Of a stretch of 5,618 nucleotides of DNA, positions 1-5,235 are shown in pieces. This stretch comes from Dietzia timorensis (GTDB lineage Bacteria; Actinomycetota; Actinomycetes; Mycobacteriales; Mycobacteriaceae), in contig NZ_DYXM01000189.1 of assembly GCF_020742175.1 (NCBI RefSeq), positions 1 through 5,618 of the forward strand, read 5' to 3'. Each line of letters begins with the position of its first letter. The stretch's first letter is position 1. Both the position numbers and the translations under genes were made by a program. A model generated the notes under the pieces. It searched no databases and was not told where the DNA came from. It saw only the letters and a program-made list of their open reading frames with translations.

Positions 1-6
1 AATCAC

Positions 7-49
7 AAAGGTGCCCCACCGCGAGCGGAGTCGCGTTGGGGCACCTTTT
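7..49. terminator. Strong rho-independent terminator, probably bidirectional
   Basis: A long hairpin is seen directly. Positions 7-24 pair with 31-48 through 18 positions with one C-T mismatch (19/36), closing a 6-base loop at 25-30. The lower stem is AAAGGTGCCCCA against TGGGGCACCTTTT. On the plus strand it ends in TTTT; on the minus strand it ends in CCTTTG, a shorter T run. It lies about 50 bases past the stop codon of the minus-strand FMN reductase gene and most likely ends that transcript. The T run is better on the plus strand, so it may equally end a plus-strand gene lying left of the window. Confidence 0.88.
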
Positions 50-97
50 CTCATACGTCCCCGCTAGGTCCAACCATGACGTCGGAGGCGCGGAAAC

Positions 98-634
98 CTA
101 CTTGCCCGAAGCGAGAAGCTGGTCGAATAGACCGTTGATCTCGTCCGTGCGGCGCGCTTCGGGGGCAACACCGGTCTCGGAGAACTCGGTGAAGAGGGAC
201 AGCGAGACCTGCGAGCGCACGACGTGCATATTGAAGTTCGCGAGGATCTGGCGCCACTGCTCGACGGCGCGCACACCGCTGTCGGCGCCGTAGGACACGA
301 GCGCGGCCGGCTTGTTCTGCCACTCGGGCCCGATGGAGTCGAAGGCGTTCTTCAGCGCGCCGGGCACGCCGTGGTTGTACTCCGGGGTCACGAAGATGAA
401 GGCGTCGTAGGAGTCGATCGCCTCGGACCACTTCTGCACCTCGGGGGTGTCGTACTGGCGGTTCGCGGCGCCGGGCACCGTGGCGCTCGTGAGAATCGGG
501 ATGTTGAACTCCGCGAGCGGGACGATCTCGAACTCGGCACCGCCGTGGCTGTCCGCGTTCTTCTTCACCCACTCGGCTACCGAGGTGGACTTGCGTCCCT
601 CGCGGACCGAACCGTCGATAATTCCAACCTTCAT
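98..634 (-). CDS. NAD(P)H-dependent FMN reductase, flavodoxin-like fold
   Basis: A 178-residue protein of the NADPH-dependent FMN reductase family (PF03358 type). Such soluble cytoplasmic enzymes bind FMN and pass electrons from NAD(P)H to flavins, quinones or other acceptors. Seen in the sequence: an N-terminal beta strand followed by the phosphate-binding loop GSVREGRKS (residues 8-16), and the flavin-binding motif TPEYNHGVPGALKNAFD (83-99), which is the family hallmark. The length matches the family. The ATG at 634 is chosen because MKVGIIDGS is the normal family beginning and a good GAGGAG lies 9 bases upstream; an in-frame ATG at 718 would add 28 unrelated residues and cross the promoter. 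It has no Cys and one internal Met. It is transcribed divergently from the hemD-like gene. Supply of FMNH2 to the two-component monooxygenases encoded from 2820 onward is an inference; azoreductase or quinone reductase activity is also possible. Confidence 0.92.
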   Translation of the reverse strand: MKVGIIDGSVREGRKSTSVAEWVKKNADSHGGAEFEIVPLAEFNIPILTSATVPGAANRQYDTPEVQKWSEAIDSYDAFIFVTPEYNHGVPGALKNAFDSIGPEWQNKPAALVSYGADSGVRAVEQWRQILANFNMHVVRSQVSLSLFTEFSETGVAPEARRTDEINGLFDQLLASGK

Positions 635-643
635 TTCTTCGAA

Positions 644-649
644 CTCCTC
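644..649 (-). promoter_or_regulatory. Ribosome binding site of the FMN reductase gene
   Basis: GAGGAG on the minus strand lies 9 bases before the ATG at 634. It decides the start in favour of this ATG over the upstream in-frame ATG at 718, which has no purine-rich site at a useful distance. Confidence 0.75.
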
Positions 650-674
650 ACAGTTGTTGTCTATTGCCTTCGCC

Positions 675-718
675 CAACGTTCTACCAACGTTGTACGGAC
701 ATTTCGTAGACGAATCAA
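675..718 (-). promoter_or_regulatory. Candidate promoter with overlapping palindromic operators for the FMN reductase gene
   Basis: Read on the minus strand, TTGATT (718-713) is followed after 17 bases by TACAAC (695-690). This is a reasonable sigma-70-type -35/-10 pair that would start transcription near 683, giving an untranslated leader of about 50 bases. Two inverted repeats sit on it. CAACGTT-N5-AACGTTG at 675-693 overlaps the -10 box and predicted start point. TTCGT-N2-ACGAA at 703-714 lies between the -35 and -10 boxes. Because AACGTT is self-complementary, the first element can also be read as the direct repeat CCAACGTT at 674-681 and 685-692, spaced 11 bases (one helical turn). The position suits repressor binding, but no regulator is known from the window. 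Confidence 0.5.
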
Positions 719-798
719 CAGTTCGGTTCGCGGTGATATTCCCGATCGCTGCCTGTTGCGCTGAATATACGGGCGCCCGTGGTTTCGTGGCCCGCGGT

Positions 799-811
799 TA
801 TCGTGGACATA
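799..811 (+). promoter_or_regulatory. Possible leaderless -10 element for the hemD-like gene
   Basis: TATCGT at 799-804 fits the actinobacterial -10 pattern TANNNT and ends 6 bases before the ATG at 811, so transcription could begin at or near the A of the start codon. No Shine-Dalgarno sequence is visible before this ATG, and leaderless messages are common in actinobacteria. I found no convincing -35 box at the right distance, so this is tentative. Confidence 0.3.
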
Positions 812-1686
812 TGGATTTCGACGAAGACGCAGCGCAGGAGTTTTCCGACGGTATCGCTGACGAGGCAGACGCGGGCGACCTCGCCGGGTGCCGCGTCCTC
901 GCGGCGTTCGAGCGACGTGCCGACGATGTCGTCACCGTATTCGATCGCCACGGAATCGAAACGGTCGTCGCCCCACCGATGTCCACGATCGCGCACCCGG
1001 ACGACGCCGAACTCCGCCGTGCCACCGAGCAGGTCGTCGCCGAACGCCCGGGCATCGTCGTCGTGACGACGGGAGTCGGGTTCACCGGATGGCTCGAGGC
1101 TGCCGAACATTTCGGGACCCGCGAGAAGCTCGAAGAGGTCCTCGCGTCGGCGCGCATCGTCTCGCGCGGCGCCAAGGTCACCGGCGCGGTCAAGAAGGCC
1201 GGTTTCGTGCCCGAGTGGGAGGCGCCGGACGGGCTGAGCGACGAGCTCCGCGACTACCTCCTCGCGCAGGACCTCGATGGTGCGAAGGTTGCCGTGCAGT
1301 TCCACGGTTCTGGGGCCGACGGGATCGATGCGGACCTGCGGGCGGCGGGCTCCGACGTCATCGGGCTGGTGGTGTATCGGTGGGGTCCGCCGGCCGACCG
1401 TGAGGCGCTCGAGCGCAGCATTCGGGAGGTGGCCGAGGGCGAGTTCGATGCCGTGTTGTTTACGTCCGCGCCGGGCTCGGAGGCCTGGCTTCGCGAGGCG
1501 GACCAGCTCGGTTGGTATGACGGCGCAATTCTCAATTTCGCCGACCGCACGCTCGCCCTGGCCGTTGGACCGGTGACGGCAGGGCCCCTCATCGACGCGG
1601 GCATCGTCGTGGAGATTCCGGAGCGCTGGCGCCTCGGGGCGCTGTCCCGCCACGCGCTCGCGCTCCTCCGCGCGCAGCGGGCGTAG
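811..1686 (+). CDS. hemD: Uroporphyrinogen-III synthase (HemD family), without regulator domain
   Basis: A 291-residue protein of the HemD family. The enzyme cyclises hydroxymethylbilane with inversion of ring D to give uroporphyrinogen III, the precursor of haem, sirohaem and cobalamin. HemD proteins are poorly conserved, but this one carries landmarks of the actinobacterial form: VVTTGVGFTGWLEAAE (84-99), a short linker with RGAKVTGAVKKAG (119-131), VAVQFHG (160-166), VYRWGPPAD (188-196), the FTSAPG stretch (217-222), and VGPVTAGPLIDAG (252-264). The two pseudo-symmetrical alpha/beta halves are about 25-125 and 155-265. Some relatives carry a C-terminal winged-helix DNA-binding domain; this protein stops at residue 291, just after the ERWRLGALSRHAL stretch, so it is synthase only. 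The ATG at 811 is preferred: the first 25 residues are acidic and variable, and the frame back to 664 gives implausible sequence. It converges on the SRPBCC gene with a 34-base gap. Which tetrapyrrole pathway it serves is not shown. Confidence 0.82.
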   Translation: MDFDEDAAQEFSDGIADEADAGDLAGCRVLAAFERRADDVVTVFDRHGIETVVAPPMSTIAHPDDAELRRATEQVVAERPGIVVVTTGVGFTGWLEAAEHFGTREKLEEVLASARIVSRGAKVTGAVKKAGFVPEWEAPDGLSDELRDYLLAQDLDGAKVAVQFHGSGADGIDADLRAAGSDVIGLVVYRWGPPADREALERSIREVAEGEFDAVLFTSAPGSEAWLREADQLGWYDGAILNFADRTLALAVGPVTAGPLIDAGIVVEIPERWRLGALSRHALALLRAQRA

Positions 1687-1720
1687 CGCAAGGAGTTAGC
1701 GCTCGGAAGGGCAATCGGCT

Positions 1721-2191
1721 TTACGGGCGGTAGTAGCCGTGGCGGACCGTGCGGTCGAGGATGCCGAGGGTTCCCTTGAGCGCGGACTCGGAGATCACGG
1801 GGAAGATCTTCTTCCATTCCGGCGCGGCCGTGGACCAGTCGTAGTAGCTCGTCACGGTGGTGCCGCCGACGGTGGGGTCGAGGCGGTAGCCGTAGGTGTG
1901 GCCGAGCGGGGGTTTGATCGTGCCATCGATCGTCCACGCGATCTCGCGATCGGGGACGACGGTGGTGAACTGCACGGCGACGTCATACTTGCCGAGGTCC
2001 ACGTCCCCGAGCGCCTCGCGGTCCATGTGGATGGTGAACTCGTCGCCGGCGGCGGTGACGGGCGAGCCGCTCGCGCTCTGCAGCATTCCGGAGGAGTCGA
2101 TTGCGACGTGGCCCCACGGGTCGCAGAGCAGGGCGAAGATGGCGTCGGGCGTGGCGGGGATGAAGCGGCTGACCTCGATGCGTTCGGACAT
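1721..2191 (-). CDS. SRPBCC-fold (polyketide cyclase/START-like) protein
   Basis: A 156-residue protein of the SRPBCC superfamily, a helix-grip fold with a deep hydrophobic cavity used for binding lipids, polyketides or aromatic ligands. Seen: the N-terminal strand and helix pattern SRFIPATPDAIFALLCDP (8-25), typical of polyketide cyclase/dehydrase-like members; a central run of strands including EIAWTID (83-89) and the TTVTSYYDWS strand (111-120); and a C-terminal amphipathic helix (about 132-152) that would cover the cavity. The length is normal for single-domain members. The start is set by family alignment; a weak GGAAG sits very close to the ATG. It lies 38 bases after the flavin reductase gene and is the last gene of the operon. 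Its role is unknown: it could bind an organosulfur substrate or be a passenger. It contains one Cys (residue 23). I am sure of the fold, not of the function. Confidence 0.85.
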   Translation of the reverse strand: MSERIEVSRFIPATPDAIFALLCDPWGHVAIDSSGMLQSASGSPVTAAGDEFTIHMDREALGDVDLGKYDVAVQFTTVVPDREIAWTIDGTIKPPLGHTYGYRLDPTVGGTTVTSYYDWSTAAPEWKKIFPVISESALKGTLGILDRTVRHGYYRP

Positions 2192-2229
2192 GCTTCCAGT
2201 TGTACCCGTGCCTTGCCCGGCGGCCGCGG

Positions 2230-2772
2230 CTAGCGAACGCCTCTGCCGATGAGCGGGGTCGTGACCTTCGAGTTGTGGAAGACGAGAGCGTCCGCAGCGG
2301 ATGGGCGCGAGTAGGCGTAGTCGACCGCGAGCAGCGCGATGACGTGGTCGCCGGCGTCGACCTCGGAGTGGATGCGCGTGCGGAACGAGGCGGCCGCGCC
2401 GTCGAGGAACACCGCGCCCGAATCGCCCGTCCAGCCGATGCCGTCGAAACGCTCGGCGGACGGGCCGCTGAGCCGGGGAATGTGGCCCGAGTGGTCGGCG
2501 GTGAGCACGGAGACGCCGAGCGAATCGGCGCGCCGCAGCAGCGGCCACGTCGACGAGGACTTCTGCAGGCTCACCGACACGATCGGCGGCTCGAGGCTCA
2601 CGCCCACGAACGTCCCGACGACCATGCCGACCGGCACGCCGTCGACGAGCGCGGCGACGGTGGCGATCGGGGTGGGGACGCCGGCGAGGATATTGCGCAG
2701 GTCCTTGCCGCTGACCTCGGGGGAGAGGTCGGCGATGGCGGGGTCGTCGTGGCGGATGGAGGTCGTGGTCAT
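2230..2772 (-). CDS. Flavin reductase-domain protein (NAD(P)H:flavin oxidoreductase)
   Basis: A 180-residue member of the flavin reductase-like domain family (PF01613; HpaC/DszD type, a split-barrel flavin-binding fold). Such enzymes reduce FMN or FAD with NAD(P)H and release it to a partner monooxygenase. Seen: the N-terminal stretch LAGVPTPIATVAALVDGVPVG (29-49) followed by GTFVGVSLEPPIVSVSL (53-69), where the usual sequence has a T/S-rich flavin phosphate loop before SLxPP; a conserved LGVSVL strand (85-90); RFDGIGW (108-114); and the GDHVIALLAV strand (141-150) with the invariant GDH. The start at 2772 has a good AAGGGA 5 bases upstream and an MTTTS beginning. It lies 47 bases after the acyl-CoA-dehydrogenase-fold gene and 38 before the SRPBCC gene, inside the operon, so it is the likely FMNH2 source for SsuD/MsuD, SfnG and the SfnB/MsuC-like enzyme. 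Whether it prefers FMN or FAD, NADH or NADPH cannot be read here. No Cys, one internal Met. Confidence 0.9.
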   Translation of the reverse strand: MTTTSIRHDDPAIADLSPEVSGKDLRNILAGVPTPIATVAALVDGVPVGMVVGTFVGVSLEPPIVSVSLQKSSSTWPLLRRADSLGVSVLTADHSGHIPRLSGPSAERFDGIGWTGDSGAVFLDGAAASFRTRIHSEVDAGDHVIALLAVDYAYSRPSAADALVFHNSKVTTPLIGRGVR

Positions 2773-2777
2773 GGGAT

Positions 2778-2783
2778 TCCCTT
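2778..2783 (-). promoter_or_regulatory. Ribosome binding site of the flavin reductase gene
   Basis: AAGGGA on the minus strand lies 5 bases before the ATG at 2772. It fixes the start far inside a much longer open frame that runs upstream antisense to nothing meaningful and overlaps the preceding gene. Confidence 0.65.
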
Positions 2784-2789
2784 CGCTGT

Positions 2790-2809
2790 CGGCGGATCGT
2801 GTGCCGCCG
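2790..2809 (-). other. Small GC hairpin in the gap between two operon genes
   Basis: CGGCGG (2790-2795) and CCGCCG (2804-2809) form a perfect 6-base-pair stem with an 8-base loop, within the 47-base gap between the monooxygenase stop and the flavin reductase start. There is no T run after it, so it is not a classical terminator. It could stabilise the upstream message or tune downstream expression, or be a chance result of high GC. Confidence 0.35.
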
Positions 2810-2819
2810 TTCGGATCGG

Positions 2820-4067
2820 TCAGAACTGTGTACCCGTCGCGGGTGGGGCGGCGTCGAGGAACGAGCGCCCGAGGATGCGGAGCTTGTCGCGGCGGCGCTC
2901 GTGGAGCGTGTGTGTGCGCAGGTCTCGCCATCGGCGGTCGAGTTCGACGCTCGGCGCGATGCCGCGGGTGCCGGTCAGCTCGAACACGCGGGAGGCGATG
3001 TCGACGGTGAGCTCCCCGGTGGTTGCCTTCGCCGCGCCGACGGCGAGTGCAGCGCGCCCGTAGGCGTCGACGCCGGCGTCGAAGGCCTGGTCGACGGCAC
3101 GCCCGGCAGATTCGAGGACCGCTCCCGCGGTGAATGCCCGGGCTGCCAATTCCCCGGCCAGATGCTCGGTGAGCTCGCCGCCGATACCGGCCGCGCGGGC
3201 CAGATCGAGCGCTTCGTCGAGCGCGGCCTCGGCGAGACCGACATCGATCGCCGCGTGCAACAGCTGCGCGAACGCGCCATACGCGGGCAGCGAGTCGATG
3301 TCGAAGGCGAAGACGTTCTCGGCGCCGACGCTCACCGCATCGAGCTCGACCCGGCCGGAACCGGTGAGCCGCTGTCCGAGCGCATCCCATTCGTCGACGA
3401 GCCGCACGCCGGGCGCGAGCGCGTCGACGAAGGCGACGACATCGGGCAGCGTCTCGTCCGAGGCGCCGTGGTGGAACGCGCTCACCGCGAGGTGGTCCGC
3501 GTACGGCGAGCCGGTGCAAAAGTATTTCACGCCGTCGAGGCGCGCGCTCTTCGCGTCGTCGGCAAGTGTGACGGCGACGTGCGGTCCGCGCTCGGCCTGC
3601 GCGTTCGACAGCAGCGCCCCGCCGAGAATCCGCTCGGCCCACGCCCGCTCGGAATCCGGGCGACGTCCGGAGAACAGCCACCGCGCGAACACGAAATGCG
3701 GCTGCACGATCTGGGCGAGCGATCCGTTCCCGTAGGCGAGGACCCGGAGGAGCTCGGCTCGCTGCGACGGCGTGACGTCTCCGGCCGCTGTCGCCGGGCC
3801 ACCGAGGCGCGCGGGCACGGCCGCCCCGAGAATCCCCGACGCCTTGAGCTCGTCGACCTCGGCGAACAGTTCGCGGTCACCGGCTTCGCGTTCGCCAGCG
3901 ACGCTCCTCGCTCGCTCACCGATGCGGGCGGCCTCGCGCACAAGCGCGTCGAAGGGCGTTGCAGAAGGAGACAAAGCGACGGCGGCCGAATGGGTCGAGG
4001 CGGTTCCGGAGGCGCCGATCGCCGAAGCTGCCGGCCGGAGTGCGCGCGTCGCCGTGGGGGCGCTCAT
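2820..4067 (-). CDS. Acyl-CoA-dehydrogenase-fold flavin monooxygenase, SfnB/MsuC/DszC-like
   Basis: A 415-residue member of the group-D flavin monooxygenase branch of the acyl-CoA dehydrogenase superfamily, which uses reduced flavin and O2 to oxidise sulfur compounds (SfnB, methanesulfinate monooxygenase MsuC, dibenzothiophene monooxygenase DszC). Layout: alpha-helical N-domain about 40-150 with NGSLAQIVQPHF (114-125), which resembles SfnB; central beta domain about 151-250 with GVKYFCTGS (179-187) and GQRLTGSG (231-238); C-terminal helical domain with FELTGTRG (362-369) and LRTHTLHER (383-391). The last motif is RTxTLHDP in SfnB/MsuC relatives; here DP is replaced by ER. The YEG-type catalytic glutamate region of true dehydrogenases is not seen. 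The first 37 residues are an extra Ala/Ser/Thr-rich stretch. The ATG at 4067 overlaps the sfnG stop as ATGA and has GGAG 4 bases upstream, so it is probably real. Methanesulfinate is a likely substrate from context, but SfnB-like or other sulfur substrates are equally possible. Confidence 0.85.
   Translation of the reverse strand: MSAPTATRALRPAASAIGASGTASTHSAAVALSPSATPFDALVREAARIGERARSVAGEREAGDRELFAEVDELKASGILGAAVPARLGGPATAAGDVTPSQRAELLRVLAYGNGSLAQIVQPHFVFARWLFSGRRPDSERAWAERILGGALLSNAQAERGPHVAVTLADDAKSARLDGVKYFCTGSPYADHLAVSAFHHGASDETLPDVVAFVDALAPGVRLVDEWDALGQRLTGSGRVELDAVSVGAENVFAFDIDSLPAYGAFAQLLHAAIDVGLAEAALDEALDLARAAGIGGELTEHLAGELAARAFTAGAVLESAGRAVDQAFDAGVDAYGRAALAVGAAKATTGELTVDIASRVFELTGTRGIAPSVELDRRWRDLRTHTLHERRRDKLRILGRSFLDAAPPATGTQF
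4064..4067 (-). other. ATGA stop/start overlap, translational coupling
   Basis: The sfnG stop TGA (4066-4064) and the next gene's ATG (4067-4065) share bases as ATGA. This overlap usually means coupled translation and supports equal production of the dimethylsulfone monooxygenase and the following flavin monooxygenase. Confidence 0.85.
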
Positions 4068-5173
4068 CGTGCTCCGGACACGAGAAGGCGTTCGCGGGCG
4101 GGCTCGGCACGTCCGGCGTCATGCCCGATGATCTCGCGGCCGAAGCGCTGCAGCTCCTGGTCGAAGTGGAGGAAGCCGGTGAGGATCAGGTCCACGCCAA
4201 CCTTGCGATAGGCGTCGATGCGTTCCTCGATCTGCTCGCGCGTGCCAATGAGCCCTGTCTTGAAGCCGTCGTTGTATTGGATGAGGTCCTCGAACGACGA
4301 CTCGGCCCACATTCCCTTGCCGTCGCCGGTCGCAGCTCCGGCCTCCTTCACCGAGGAGCGGAACGCCTCGACGGCCTCGGTGTTGGCTCCGGCGACGATC
4401 TCGCGGAGGCGCTCCTTCGCCTCCTTCTCGGTGTCTTCGAGGATGACGAACCCGTTGAGCCCGATCTTCACCTCGCGTCCGGCGGACTCGGCGTGCGAGC
4501 GCACTTCGGCGATCTGTTCGCCGATGACCTCCGGAGAGGCGCCGTTGGTGAAGTACCAGTCGGAGTAGAGGCCGCCGTTGCGGCGGGCAGCGGTCGAGGT
4601 GCCGCCCTGGAACAGTTCGGGTACGACCGCTGGGCGCGGGCTCGCCGTGTAGTCGCGGATGCGGTAGTGGTCGCCGGCGAATTCGACGTTCTCCTCGGTG
4701 AGGATTTTGCGCAGCACCTGGAGGAACTCGGCACTACGTTCGTAGCGGTCCTGGTGCGCGAGCCACGGCTCGCCGAACTTCACGTATTCGTCGCGCAGCC
4801 AACCGGAGACGACATTGAGGGCGAAGCGGCCACCGTGGATCTCGCTCGCCGTGGCGGCGAGGTTTGCGAGCACGGCGGGCTGCCAAAAGCCCGGGTGAAC
4901 AGCGGCGATGACCTTGAGCCGTTCGGTAGCGGCGAGCAGTGCGAGCGAGAACGAGACCGACTCGTGCTGGCTGTTCGCGCCGTAGGAGCCGAGGTAGCGC
5001 ACCTGCGAAAGTGCGTAGTCGAAGCCGACTTCCTCGGCGTGGCGTGCGAGCTTGACGTTGTAGTCGATTCCCCAGTCGGTGCGCTGCTCTACATTTGACG
5101 TGACTAGCCCGCCGGACACGTTCGGCACCCAGTAGGCATACTGCAGATTCTCTGTAATTCCTGCGGTGGACAT
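4064..5173 (-). CDS. sfnG: FMNH2-dependent dimethylsulfone monooxygenase SfnG
   Basis: A 369-residue luciferase-like (LLM) flavin monooxygenase with a TIM-barrel fold, clearly of the SfnG family. SfnG oxidises dimethylsulfone with FMNH2 and O2 to methanesulfinate and formaldehyde, so that the sulfur can be used when sulfate is scarce. Family landmarks, in order: YWVPNVSGGLV (14-24), QRTDWGIDYN (30-39), FDYALSQVRY (51-60), QHESVSFS (69-76), NVVSGW (120-125), FQGGTS (188-193), SDWYFTNG (204-211), IQYNDGFKTGLIGT (298-311) and GFLHF (333-337). The length is near that of Pseudomonas SfnG (about 363), with a slightly longer C-terminal tail of some 19 residues. The start at 5173 has AGGA 6 bases upstream and matches the family start; a longer open frame to 5512 overlaps ssuD and is not used. 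It follows the ssuD-like gene by 62 bases and overlaps the next gene by 4. No Cys and a single internal Met. It needs a separate flavin reductase, and one is encoded two genes downstream. Confidence 0.95.
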   Translation of the reverse strand: MSTAGITENLQYAYWVPNVSGGLVTSNVEQRTDWGIDYNVKLARHAEEVGFDYALSQVRYLGSYGANSQHESVSFSLALLAATERLKVIAAVHPGFWQPAVLANLAATASEIHGGRFALNVVSGWLRDEYVKFGEPWLAHQDRYERSAEFLQVLRKILTEENVEFAGDHYRIRDYTASPRPAVVPELFQGGTSTAARRNGGLYSDWYFTNGASPEVIGEQIAEVRSHAESAGREVKIGLNGFVILEDTEKEAKERLREIVAGANTEAVEAFRSSVKEAGAATGDGKGMWAESSFEDLIQYNDGFKTGLIGTREQIEERIDAYRKVGVDLILTGFLHFDQELQRFGREIIGHDAGRAEPARERLLVSGAR

Positions 5174-5179
5174 GGTGGA

Positions 5180-5183
5180 TCCT
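5180..5183 (-). promoter_or_regulatory. Ribosome binding site of sfnG
   Basis: AGGA (within CAGGAT) on the minus strand, 6 bases before the ATG at 5173. It supports that start over upstream in-frame codons. Confidence 0.6.
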
Positions 5184-5235
5184 GTTCGTTGCGTGTGGTG
5201 TGGCCCTGCCGGGAATGACGGCGGGCGCGGGTGTT

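Noticed and set aside
224..709. Plus-strand open frame of 161 codons opposite the FMN reductase gene
   Set aside because: It is antisense to a clear PF03358-type gene, crosses its promoter, and resembles a shadow frame without any domain signature.
659..711. GTCTA (659-663) and TAGAC (707-711) as a McbR-like sulfur regulator site
   Set aside because: The half-sites are in the wrong order and 43 bases apart, unlike the TAGAC-N6-GTCTA arrangement known for McbR in corynebacteria.
664..810. Upstream extension of the hemD-like frame to an ATG at 664
   Set aside because: The added 49 residues look like translated intergenic DNA, run through the divergent promoter and palindromes, and have no ribosome binding site; the ATG at 811 gives a normal HemD length.
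1685..1703. Possible terminator between the convergent hemD and SRPBCC genes (AGCGC/GCGCT stem)
   Set aside because: The stem is only 5 base pairs with a 9-base loop and no T run on either strand; it cannot be supported as a terminator.
2193..3681. Long upstream extensions of the SRPBCC frame (to 2548) and the flavin reductase frame (to 3681)
   Set aside because: The extra parts are Arg-rich shadow sequence lying over neighbouring real genes; the starts at 2191 and 2772 match the families, and the latter has a good ribosome binding site.
2799..5098. Long plus-strand open frames (2799-4211, 470 codons; 3959-5098, 379 codons) opposite the monooxygenase and sfnG genes
   Set aside because: They are antisense to strongly recognisable minus-strand genes, have Arg/Gly/Ala/Glu-rich composition typical of GC-rich shadow frames, and show no family motif.
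5174..5235. Possible internal promoter or regulatory element in the ssuD-sfnG gap
   Set aside because: Apart from the sfnG ribosome binding site I found no -35/-10 pair or convincing inverted repeat in these 62 bases.
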